NCBI RefSeq assembly: GCF_004102745.1
Contig: NZ_RLII01000002.1
Coordinates: 275,686 to 339,685, forward strand
DNA length: 64,000 nt
Direction: 5' to 3'
Source: Acetivibrio mesophilus
GTDB taxonomy: Bacteria; Bacillota; Clostridia; Acetivibrionales; Acetivibrionaceae
Below, piece after piece: positions 9,381 to 16,837 of this stretch (position 1 is its first letter; each line of letters begins with the position of its first letter). Under the pieces are notes generated by a model. The model was not told where the DNA came from. It saw nothing but the letters and a program-made list of their open reading frames with translations, and did no database searches. A program made the translations under genes and the position numbers.

Positions 9381-9408
9381 TTGTAACGTTTTATATAATG
9401 AAAGTCAA
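9380..9408 (-). promoter_or_regulatory. Sigma-A promoter of rex-adhE operon
   Basis: On the minus strand TTGACT (9408-9403), a 17-base spacer, then TACAAT (9385-9380). A second possible promoter nearer the gene is TTGTCT, 16 bases, TATAAT, ending about 30 bases before the rex start. Confidence 0.65.
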
Positions 9409-9473
9409 TACACTTTTTATATATTTTCACATCGATTTTGATGCAATTTTTATATAGTTTATACAAAAGCAAA

Positions 9474-9530
9474 AAAATCTCGGGCATCGAGTCCCTTCGC
9501 TTTTGCCTCTTTCATTTCATTCCAAGAGGC
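9474..9530 (-). repeat. Dispersed hairpin-terminator element, copy 1
   Basis: Positions 9494-9530 (37 bp) are identical to 47810-47846. Read on the minus strand it forms a hairpin with a 7-bp stem GCCTCTT/AAGAGGC and purine-rich loop GGAATGAAATGA (9505-9530), a linker AAAAGCGAAGG, and then a short CTCG/CGAG stem followed by a run of seven T. The terminator of dpaB lies directly upstream. Function unknown; it could be a small structured RNA or a miniature repeat. Confidence 0.75.
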
Positions 9531-9531
9531 C

Positions 9532-9564
9532 AAAAAAAAATAGAAGCTTATATTTCAGCTCCTA
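9532..9564 (-). terminator. Terminator of dpaAB
   Basis: Minus strand: TAGGAGCT, eight-base loop, AGCTTCTA (one G-U pair), followed by nine T. Placed 32 bp after the dpaB stop. Confidence 0.8.
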
Positions 9565-9595
9565 CTTGTTAACACTGTTTTGAGTTTTGGATTAA

Positions 9596-10180
9596 TTAAT
9601 ATTTTATGAGCAATGGTTGAATCTGTTTATGATTCAATGCCTCAAGGATTGTAGGCATTATCTTAGTAGTGTCTGCCACTAAAGAGTTCGGCTTAGTACC
9701 CGGTCCATCCTGACCAAAGGGCACAAGATAGATATTTTTCATATTTAAAAGCATTCCAATGTTTTTTGCATTTGCTCCCAACCCGTCATTTGTAGAAATT
9801 GCAATAACCAACGGCTTTTGATTTCTAAGGTGAGCCTTACATGCCATAGTTACCGTAGTGTCGGTTATTCCGTTTGCGATTTTGGCCAAGGTATTACCGG
9901 TGCATGGCGCTACAACTATTATATCAAGAAGAGATTTTGGGCCTATTGGCTCCGCTTCAATAATACTATTTATAATCTTGTTCCCTGTAATCCCTTCAAG
10001 TTTCAACCTAAAATCCTCTGCTCTTCCAAATCTTGTATCAAATTTACTCACCGAATCCGACAGTATCGGAAAAACCTTCGCTCCATTGCTCACAAGCTTT
10101 TCGACCTCAGGTATTACTTTGTCTAGGGTGCAAAAGGAACCGGTAATTCCAAATCCAATTTTAATCCCGTCCAGCAACAT
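9596..10180 (-). CDS. dpaB: Dipicolinate synthase subunit B
   Basis: 194 residues of the SpoVFB flavoprotein family, which with DpaA makes dipicolinic acid in the mother cell for the spore core. Seen: N-terminal IGFGITGSFCTLDK flavin-binding segment, AEPIGP, VVAPCTGNTLAKIAN and the LVPFGQDGP motif, all typical of SpoVFB. An upstream in-frame ATG at 10204 would overlap dpaA by 20 bp; ATG at 10180 follows GGGGG with good spacing and leaves a 4-bp gap, so it is preferred. Co-transcribed with dpaA. Confidence 0.93.
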   Translation of the reverse strand: MLLDGIKIGFGITGSFCTLDKVIPEVEKLVSNGAKVFPILSDSVSKFDTRFGRAEDFRLKLEGITGNKIINSIIEAEPIGPKSLLDIIVVAPCTGNTLAKIANGITDTTVTMACKAHLRNQKPLVIAISTNDGLGANAKNIGMLLNMKNIYLVPFGQDGPGTKPNSLVADTTKIMPTILEALNHKQIQPLLIKY

Positions 10181-10184
10181 ATTC

Positions 10185-11057
10185 TTATACCCCCAACTCA
10201 TCAATAATATTACTAACAGTATCTCTAATAAATCTGGCTGCTGTCACAGGTGCTACTTTTCCCGGAAGTGAAAGCGCCCATATTGTTTTTATGCCCATCT
10301 CCTTTGCCTTTTCAAAGTTAATCCCACCAGGCTTAGAAGCGAGATCTATTAAAATGCAATCCTTATTCACTTTCCTAAGCAAGTCTTCATCCATCACAAT
10401 GCTGGGAATAGTATTAAAAATAACATTTGACCTCTCTATGTATTCCTCCAGTTCGCTTATGAAAATCGGTTTGTAACCATAGCTTTCAATCCACGCCAGA
10501 TCTGAATACTTCCTAGCCTCAACATATACATTGCTTCCAATACCTTGGAGCATTTTTGCAAGAGTTTTTCCAATCCTTCCGAATCCTAAAATCAATGCGT
10601 TGCTTCCATGAAGTGTTACAGGCATTTCCTCCATTGCAATTTGAATTGCTCCTTCAGCAGTAGGAATGGCATTTAAAACCGCCATTTCTTCTCTTTCGAG
10701 CAAATCTATTGAATATACGTTATAGACATCTGCAAGTTGAGCAATCTTTTCACTGATTCTCCCTGCTATAAACAGCTGGCTTTTCTTCATCATTTTAAAT
10801 ATGTCTTTAATAAAAACTCTTTGAGGATGAAAAGGTGCATTGAGTGTTTCCCCATCTGTCGAACATGGGGTCGGACCTACTACTACATCAGCTTCCTCAA
10901 TAGCACGTTCAAGACTTCCACTCTCTTCAATTTCTATCTCGAAGTTTGCATTCTTAAACCCATATATGTTAACCTTATTTCCTTCTGATGCAATCAACTC
11001 AGCTAACTTAACACTCCTAAGATCACCGCCAATAATTGTAAATATCTTATTCTTCAC
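10185..11057 (-). CDS. dpaA: Dipicolinate synthase subunit A
   Basis: 290 residues, family length for SpoVFA. The N-terminal domain begins IFTIIGGDLRSVKLAELI; a Rossmann NAD(P)-binding motif is LILGFGRIGKTLAKML near residue 155. Starts with GTG at 11057 after AGGAGGAGG, seven bases upstream. Forms the dipicolinate synthase with DpaB during sporulation. I could not identify a convincing sigma-K promoter in the 220 bp upstream. Confidence 0.93.
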   Translation of the reverse strand: MKNKIFTIIGGDLRSVKLAELIASEGNKVNIYGFKNANFEIEIEESGSLERAIEEADVVVGPTPCSTDGETLNAPFHPQRVFIKDIFKMMKKSQLFIAGRISEKIAQLADVYNVYSIDLLEREEMAVLNAIPTAEGAIQIAMEEMPVTLHGSNALILGFGRIGKTLAKMLQGIGSNVYVEARKYSDLAWIESYGYKPIFISELEEYIERSNVIFNTIPSIVMDEDLLRKVNKDCILIDLASKPGGINFEKAKEMGIKTIWALSLPGKVAPVTAARFIRDTVSNIIDELGV

Positions 11058-11226
11058 TATATTACCTCCTCCTGTTTGTAGAAATACAAGTCACATTAAG
11101 AATTTCAAATAAAACCTCTTTAGTTTTGCATTATGAACCGATTTATGGTGACTTAGTATATCTTATGTACATTTGAATTTATAAGTGCTTGTTTAATTAC
11201 AATTAAGCTTTGGGCATCAACGCATT

Positions 11227-11272
11227 AAAAAAGCCTCGAAACCAATTAAGTTTTTGGCTTCGAGGCTTTTTT
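11227..11272 (-). terminator. Strong terminator of the M16 peptidase gene
   Basis: GCCTCGAA and TTCGAGGC arms with extra C-C/G-G pairs, flanked by A6 and T6, so it can work in both directions. It sits 6 bp after the peptidase stop. Confidence 0.85.
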
Positions 11273-11277
11273 AATAT

Positions 11278-12537
11278 TCAAGCATCGATCATTTTACTAA
11301 TATCTATTTCTTTTTTTATGTTACCCACTATCGAAAAACTGATTCTATTCAAACAGAAAATATTCTTAATAATCTGTTCGACTCTTTCTTGATTTATTGC
11401 ATCAATCTTATTTAATATTTCATCCGGAGTATATATAGTATCCATGAGGACCTCTGACTTTCCTATACTGTTCATCCTGCTGCTGGTACTCTCAAGTCCA
11501 AGTATATAGTTACCCTTGAGCTGTTCTTTGGATTTGATAAGCTCATCCTTAGAAATGCCTTCTTTTAAAAGAATCTTAATTTCTTTTATTATAAGGTCTA
11601 CAACCTTTTCCAAATGCTCAGCATTCATTCCGGCATATATCGTAAACAGACCTGCATTTCTATAGGATGATGGGTATGAGTATATAGAATACACCAATCC
11701 CATTTCCTCCCTAATTTTCTGAAACATCCTTGAACTCATTCCACCGCCCAGTACATTATTTACGGCCAGTAGAGGATATAATTCATCACTTCCATGGGCA
11801 ATACCCTGAAATCCCATACATATGTGTATTTGCTCTGTATCCTTAACCTTGATTTTAGAATCTACTTTAAACTTTGCAGCTTCAATATCTTTACTATCTT
11901 TGCCATTACTCTTCCAAGCGCCGAATTTTTCCCTTACACTATCAATTATCCTATCCTCTTCAAAGTTTCCGGCAACAGCTATGACTGTATTCTCCGGCAA
12001 ATACCTCTCTTGCATGTAGGCTCTGATTTTATCTTTATCAATGTGAGAAAGGGTGTCACAAGTCCCTAAAATGGGAAATCCAAGGGAATTATCCTTCCAT
12101 ACCGTTTCCGACAAGATATCATGCACCAATTCCTCCGGCGAATCCTCATACATCCCAATCTCTTCTAAAATCACTTTCTTTTCAATATCTATATCCCTAT
12201 GCTCAAATCTGGAATTAAAAAACATATCCGAAAGAACATCCAATGCAATATCAGCATGAGAATCAAGGGTCTTTGTATAATAGCACGTACATTCCTTTCC
12301 TGTAAACGCGTTAAGTTGACCTCCAATGCTATCAATGCTGTCAGCAATTTCTCTAGCACTCCTATTATAAGTCCCCTTAAAAAGCATATGTTCAATAAAG
12401 TGAGATATCCCGTTATTGGCTAGAGTTTCATTCCTTGAACCAGTTCCAACCCAGATACCGATAGAAACAGATCTAAGATAAGGAATTTTCTCACAAACAA
12501 TCCTGATACCGTTTTCTAACTTTACACGTTTATACAT
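11278..12537 (-). CDS. M16-family zinc metallopeptidase (processing-peptidase-like)
   Basis: 419 residues, cytoplasmic M16B type. The inverted zinc motif HFIEH is at residues 46-50 and the third ligand is in the IEKKVILEEI segment. The C-terminal half has the inactive M16_C domain with GGGMSSRMFQKIREEMGL. An in-frame ATG 57 bases upstream is open, but GGAGG lies just before the ATG at 12537, and family members start at this point. Adjacent to pnp and rpsO, a neighbourhood common in Firmicutes (mlpA/YmxG). Precise substrate unknown. Confidence 0.9.
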   Translation of the reverse strand: MYKRVKLENGIRIVCEKIPYLRSVSIGIWVGTGSRNETLANNGISHFIEHMLFKGTYNRSAREIADSIDSIGGQLNAFTGKECTCYYTKTLDSHADIALDVLSDMFFNSRFEHRDIDIEKKVILEEIGMYEDSPEELVHDILSETVWKDNSLGFPILGTCDTLSHIDKDKIRAYMQERYLPENTVIAVAGNFEEDRIIDSVREKFGAWKSNGKDSKDIEAAKFKVDSKIKVKDTEQIHICMGFQGIAHGSDELYPLLAVNNVLGGGMSSRMFQKIREEMGLVYSIYSYPSSYRNAGLFTIYAGMNAEHLEKVVDLIIKEIKILLKEGISKDELIKSKEQLKGNYILGLESTSSRMNSIGKSEVLMDTIYTPDEILNKIDAINQERVEQIIKNIFCLNRISFSIVGNIKKEIDISKMIDA

Positions 12538-12565
12538 ATAACCTCCATGTTTTATATATGAAATT

Positions 12566-12603
12566 AAGTAAGGCGCAAATGTTACAAAATTCACGCCTTA
12601 CTT
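12566..12603 (-). terminator. Terminator downstream of pnp
   Basis: A 10-bp perfect stem AAGTAAGGCG/CGCCTTACTT. The T run is good on the plus strand but short on the minus strand, so pnp termination may be partial. Confidence 0.6.
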
Positions 12604-12642
12604 TTTAAAATTAATATATCTCTAAAACAGTAGCGTTAAGCA

Positions 12643-14754
12643 TCAGGAATTCTTATTATCCCCTTCGCCTTCCATTGCATCCTTCCTTGAAAGATTTATA
12701 CGTCCCTGCTTGTCGATTTCCATAACCTTGACAAGTATCTGATCACCGACATTTACTACATCCTCAACCTTTTCGACTCTCTTTTTATCCAGCTTGCTGA
12801 TATGAACGAGGCCTTCTTTTCCTGGGAGGAATTCTACAAAAGCACCAAAAGATGTAACCCTCATAACCTTACCCATAAAGACCTGTCCCGGTTCAATATC
12901 CTTTGCAATTCCCTCTATCATGGTCAGAGCCCTTTTACCGGCTTCCGAATCGGAACTGAATATATAAACCTTTCCGTCGTCATTAATGTCTATTTTTACC
13001 CCAGTTTCGTCAATTATCTTGTTTATCATTTTACCGCCAGGACCTATTACCTCTCTGATTTTATCAGGATTTATTGAGGTTGAAATAATCTTCGGTGCAT
13101 ACCTGGACATTTCTTTCCTTGGTTCTGGTATAGCCTTCAACAATACATTGTCAATAATATGCAGACGTCCATTCCTTGTAAGCTCAAATGCCTGCTTTAT
13201 AATTTCTTCGGTAAGTCCGTCCACCTTTATATCAACCTGAATAGCAGTTATCCCATCCTTTGTTCCTGCCACCTTAAAGTCCATATCGCCAAAGAAATCC
13301 TCTATGCCCTGAATATCCATAAAGGTCACAAACCTGTCCGGATTATTCTCGTCAACAACCAAACCGGCAGAAATTCCCGCAACCGGTTTTTTGATAGGTA
13401 CACCTGCGTCCATAAGCGCCAGAGTACTTCCGCAAACACTTCCTTGAGATGTGGATCCGTTTGACATAAGCACTTCGGATACAACCCTTATCGTATATGG
13501 AAATTCTTCTTCTCTCGGAATCACAGGTTCCAACGCTCTTTCTGCAAGGGCTCCGTGCCCAATTTCTCTTCTTCCGGGACCTCTTGAAGTCTTGGCTTCA
13601 CCCACACTGTATCCGGGGAAGTTATAGTGATGCATATATCTTTTTGTTTCTTCAGGGTCGATACCATCCAGTATCTGAACATCTCCCATAGCACCTAATG
13701 TAACGCTTGAAAGCACCTGGGTCTGTCCTCTTGAGAAAAGACCTGAGCCATGGACTCTAGGAAGTAACCCTACTTCAGCAGATAGAGGCCTTATTTCGTC
13801 AAGTCTCCTTCCATCAACTCTTTTGCCTTCTTCCAAAATATATTCCCTTACGACTTTCTTTTCCAGCTTGTACATTGCCTCTTTGATGACTGATTCCATC
13901 TCAGGGAATATCTCGGCAAAATGCTCTGTTGCTTCCGTAGTAAGTGCCGTAATATTATCATCTCTTACCTGCTTGTCCACAGCAAGTACGGCTTCTCTCA
14001 TCCTGTCATAGGCAAATTCTTTGACAGCACTAAATATTTCCTCCGGAACTTCCGCAGATTCGTATTCAAATTTAGGCTTACCGATTTCCTTTACAATTTC
14101 ATCTATAAACTCAACAATTCTTTTTATCTCGTCATGGCCTTTTTTGATAGCATCCAGAATCATTTCATCAGGAACCTCATTTGCTCCTGCCTCTATCATA
14201 ACAATCTTATCCCTTGTACCTGCCAAAGTAATATACATCTGGCTTTCTTCTCTCTGTTTTTCATTAGGGTTTATAATTACTTCACCGTCAATAAGACCCA
14301 GTATAACTCCTCCAACAGGGCCTTTAAACGGTATATCTGAAATTGACAGAGCTATAGAAGATCCCAGTAAAGCAGCAATCTCAGGAGAGTTATCCTGATC
14401 AACGGACAATACGGTGTTTACAATCGCCACATCATTCCTTAAATCCTTTGGAAATAAAGGTCTTAACGGTCTGTCTATAACCCTGGATGTAAGTATTGCC
14501 TTTTCCGACGGTTTACCTTCTCTCTTGATAAAACCTCCGGGAATCTTTCCTACAGCATACAACCTTTCTTCATAATCCACACTCAAAGGGAAAAAGTCAA
14601 TTCCTTCTCTGGGTGCTGCCGAAGCGGTAGCTGTTGACAGTACAACGGTATCACCATACCTAATCAATGCCGAACCATTTGCCAGTTGAGCAAGCTTTCC
14701 AGTCTCAACAGTAAGTTTTCTACCAGCTATCTCCATGCTGAAAGTTTTTTGCAT
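12643..14754 (-). CDS. pnp: Polynucleotide phosphorylase
   Basis: 703 residues. 3'-5' exoribonuclease that phosphorolyses RNA; trimeric, cytoplasmic. Two RNase PH domains (about 10-140 and 310-530) are joined by a helical linker, followed by a KH domain with GPGG (about 565) and a C-terminal S1 domain beginning [35 protein letters not shown] of the second catalytic domain is intact. ATG follows GAGGAGG. Downstream of rpsO as in most bacteria, with a long hairpin in the leader. Confidence 0.97.
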   Translation of the reverse strand: MQKTFSMEIAGRKLTVETGKLAQLANGSALIRYGDTVVLSTATASAAPREGIDFFPLSVDYEERLYAVGKIPGGFIKREGKPSEKAILTSRVIDRPLRPLFPKDLRNDVAIVNTVLSVDQDNSPEIAALLGSSIALSISDIPFKGPVGGVILGLIDGEVIINPNEKQREESQMYITLAGTRDKIVMIEAGANEVPDEMILDAIKKGHDEIKRIVEFIDEIVKEIGKPKFEYESAEVPEEIFSAVKEFAYDRMREAVLAVDKQVRDDNITALTTEATEHFAEIFPEMESVIKEAMYKLEKKVVREYILEEGKRVDGRRLDEIRPLSAEVGLLPRVHGSGLFSRGQTQVLSSVTLGAMGDVQILDGIDPEETKRYMHHYNFPGYSVGEAKTSRGPGRREIGHGALAERALEPVIPREEEFPYTIRVVSEVLMSNGSTSQGSVCGSTLALMDAGVPIKKPVAGISAGLVVDENNPDRFVTFMDIQGIEDFFGDMDFKVAGTKDGITAIQVDIKVDGLTEEIIKQAFELTRNGRLHIIDNVLLKAIPEPRKEMSRYAPKIISTSINPDKIREVIGPGGKMINKIIDETGVKIDINDDGKVYIFSSDSEAGKRALTMIEGIAKDIEPGQVFMGKVMRVTSFGAFVEFLPGKEGLVHISKLDKKRVEKVEDVVNVGDQILVKVMEIDKQGRINLSRKDAMEGEGDNKNS

Positions 14755-14781
14755 TATACAATCCTCCTCTTACTTAAACCA

Positions 14782-14856
14782 CAGACTGTAGGATGTAGAT
14801 TCTACAGCAAAAGCTTCTTTTCTTCTTTTGCAGCACAATCTACCTTCTACTGTCTG
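14782..14856 (-). promoter_or_regulatory. Long hairpin in pnp leader
   Basis: Arms 14782-14801 and 14837-14856 pair at 17 of 20 positions, with an inner perfect 7-bp stem GCAAAAG/CTTTTGC (14807-14813, 14825-14831). It lies between rpsO and the pnp start. In enterobacteria a leader duplex like this is cut by RNase III and lets PNPase repress itself; the same role here is inference. Confidence 0.6.
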
Positions 14857-14946
14857 CAGTTTATAATCAGTTTTATTTTTTATTCTTCACGCTTATTTTA
14901 TTATTCCAGATTATGCATTGTATTAATAATAATTATATCATAATAC

Positions 14947-14970
14947 AAAAAAGCGGATTACTCCGCTCTT
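14947..14970 (-). terminator. Terminator of rpsO
   Basis: AGCGGA, four-base loop, TCCGCT, then five T on the minus strand, 5 bp after the rpsO stop. Read-through to pnp is possible. Confidence 0.75.
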
Positions 14971-14974
14971 TTTA

Positions 14975-15238
14975 TTATTTTCTAAGATTTAACTTTTCAA
15001 CAATTGCACGATATCTTTCGATGTCAACTTTCATGAGATAATTTAATAAGCCTCTTCTGCGTCCAACCATTTTAAGAAGTCCTCTTCTTGAATGATGGTC
15101 TTTTTTGTGAACCTTTAAATGCTCGGTAAGGTGATTGATTCTTTGTGTAAGAATCGCAACCTGTACCTCTGGTGAACCGGTATCTGTTTCATGAAGCTTA
15201 TAATTGTTGATTACCTCTTGTTTAATTTCCTTTTGCAT
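14975..15238 (-). CDS. rpsO: 30S ribosomal protein S15
   Basis: 87 residues, family length. The S15 signature is seen as [30 protein letters not shown] and [10 protein letters not shown]. Binds the 16S rRNA three-way junction in the small subunit. ATG follows AAAGGAGG. Located upstream of pnp. Confidence 0.98.
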   Translation of the reverse strand: MQKEIKQEVINNYKLHETDTGSPEVQVAILTQRINHLTEHLKVHKKDHHSRRGLLKMVGRRRGLLNYLMKVDIERYRAIVEKLNLRK

Positions 15239-15265
15239 TATAAGTATCCTCCTTTTCTTAAATCC

Positions 15266-15311
15266 CTATGGCTAAGTAAAGGGTCGGAGTTACCCTAAAC
15301 TGAGCTCATAG
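15266..15311 (-). promoter_or_regulatory. Possible S15 leader structure
   Basis: In the rpsO 5' untranslated region, CTATG/CATAG and AGGGT/ACCCT form nested stems with unpaired linkers just before the ribosome binding site. rpsO leaders commonly bind S15 for feedback control; no close match to a named class was recognised. Confidence 0.35.
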
Positions 15312-15465
15312 TTATATTTCCCTCAAACATTCTAACATACTAACTAGATACTGTAAAGAATGAATATTAAAAATTTATCAATAAATATTATACCCTTTTT
15401 ATCAGTTGGAATATTAAAGAACTTTTTACTTCTTATTAGAATATTATGTTAATGAAATGTTCAAC

Positions 15466-15473
15466 CATAAAAT
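15466..15473 (+). promoter_or_regulatory. Possible sigma-E -10 element of cotJABC
   Basis: CATAAAAT resembles the sigma-E -10 consensus CATACAnT; a weak -35-like ATGTTAA lies 13 bases upstream. cotJ is sigma-E dependent in Bacillus. The implied leader is only about 16 bases. Confidence 0.3.
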
Positions 15474-15495
15474 TGCTAATTTGGAGGGAATAAAA

Positions 15496-15753
15496 ATGAT
15501 GCAATATCCGAACTGTAACTCAGGTATGCAAGTGCCTTCATGTAATCAGGGCACGATGCAGCCCTATCAAGCAAAAAGCATGATGCCTAATGCAAAAATC
15601 CATTGCATGCCAATGCTTCTGGCACATGCTTACGTTCCATTTCAATGCATTGGCTGTATATTTCCGCCAATGAAGGGTCTAGATGCCGGAACAATATTTC
15701 CCGAACTATACAGACCTTATGGAGTGGACCCAGAATACACTGTAGATGCCTAA
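15496..15753 (+). CDS. cotJA: Spore coat-associated protein CotJA
   Basis: 85 residues. The CotJA core is seen in the C-terminal half: LAHAYVPFQ, FPPMKGLDAGTIFPELYRPYG. The N-terminus is rich in Met, Gln and Cys. An in-frame ATG lies 39 bases upstream, but GGAGGG precedes the tandem ATG codons at 15496/15499. First gene of the cotJABC operon, 12 bp before cotJB. Confidence 0.88.
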   Translation: MMQYPNCNSGMQVPSCNQGTMQPYQAKSMMPNAKIHCMPMLLAHAYVPFQCIGCIFPPMKGLDAGTIFPELYRPYGVDPEYTVDA

Positions 15754-15765
15754 GGAGGTGAAAAC

Positions 15766-16011
15766 ATGAATCCAAACCAAGCTAAACTCCTAAAAGAAGT
15801 AATGGCTGCCGATTTTACGCTCATTGATTTGAACCTGTATCTAAATACGCACCCCTATGACCAAAATACCATAATTCTCTTTAACAACTGTGCTCAAAGA
15901 GCTAGAATGCTCCGAAACGAGTACGAGAGATTGTATGGTCCGTTGACTGCCCAAAACTCCACCACTAAATGTCCATGGCAGTGGATAAACAGCCCTTGGC
16001 CGTGGGAGTAG
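15766..16011 (+). CDS. cotJB: Spore coat protein CotJB
   Basis: 81 residues. Family features: a helical segment FTLIDLNLYLNTHPYDQ, then YERLYGPL, and the Trp-rich C-terminus ending NSPWPWE. AAGGAGGTG is well placed before the ATG. Between cotJA and cotJC. Confidence 0.9.
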   Translation: MNPNQAKLLKEVMAADFTLIDLNLYLNTHPYDQNTIILFNNCAQRARMLRNEYERLYGPLTAQNSTTKCPWQWINSPWPWE

Positions 16012-16100
16012 TTCTTAGAGCATATGCAATATCGGCTTTATGGCCTTGGTAATAAAATTTATTTTTTGTATTTTGATGATTATCCCGAGGAGGTAATAAA

Positions 16101-16712
16101 ATGTGGGTTTATGAAAAGAAACTGGAATATCCGGTAAGAATTAAGACACCAAATCCCAAAATGGCAAAATATATTATTTCTCAATACGGCGGACCTGATG
16201 GAGAACTTGCTGCTTCTCTGAGATATCTAAGTCAGAGATTCAGCATGCCGACAAATGAAGCAAAAGGAATTTTAAATGACATAGGAACCGAAGAATTAGC
16301 GCATCTTGAAATGGTTGGCACCATAGTACATCAGCTCACAAGAGGCGTCCCCGCAGATGTACTCGAACGCGCAGGACTTGGTGCTTATTACACAGACCAT
16401 GACCACGCTATCTATCCCATGAGCGCTGCAGGAACTCCCTTTACTGCAGCTTATATACAGTCAAAGGGTGATCCTATCGCCGATTTACACGAAGACCTGG
16501 CTGCTGAGCAAAAAGCCCGTGCCACTTATGAAAATCTTATAAATCTAGCCGATGACCCCGATGTAATTGACCCGTTAAGGTTTTTAAGAGAAAGAGAAGT
16601 CGTACATTTCCAGCGTTTCGGTGAAGTTCTTAGAATTGTGCAGGATAAGCTTGCCGAAAAACCTTACTATGTGAAAAAACCCGATTGCATGAATCCCGTA
16701 TTTAAAAGATAA
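16101..16712 (+). CDS. cotJC: Spore coat manganese catalase CotJC
   Basis: 203 residues of the di-manganese catalase family. Probable Mn ligands are Glu35, Glu65 and His68 (EELAH), then Glu in HEDLAAEQKAR and His in REREVVHFQRF. Carried in the inner spore coat, it likely removes peroxide. The N-terminal sequence MWVYEKKLEYPV is characteristic of CotJC. GAGGAGG lies before the ATG; an 89-bp spacer separates it from cotJB. Confidence 0.93.
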   Translation: MWVYEKKLEYPVRIKTPNPKMAKYIISQYGGPDGELAASLRYLSQRFSMPTNEAKGILNDIGTEELAHLEMVGTIVHQLTRGVPADVLERAGLGAYYTDHDHAIYPMSAAGTPFTAAYIQSKGDPIADLHEDLAAEQKARATYENLINLADDPDVIDPLRFLREREVVHFQRFGEVLRIVQDKLAEKPYYVKKPDCMNPVFKR

Positions 16713-16770
16713 CTCACTCTATTCCGGGAAACAAACTAAAAATATAAACTTACTATAAATTCCCTAATCA

Positions 16771-16798
16771 TAAAAAGGACCGGCTGTAACCGGTCCTT
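16771..16798 (-). terminator. Terminator of cbhA
   Basis: AAGGACCGG/CCGGTCCTT stem with a 6-base loop and T5 on the minus strand. Nearly the same hairpin follows celK at 20973-20999. It may also stop cotJABC from the other side. Confidence 0.85.
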
Positions 16799-16837
16799 GA
16801 TAAACAATTTCAGACTAAATAATTTCACATTATCTTA

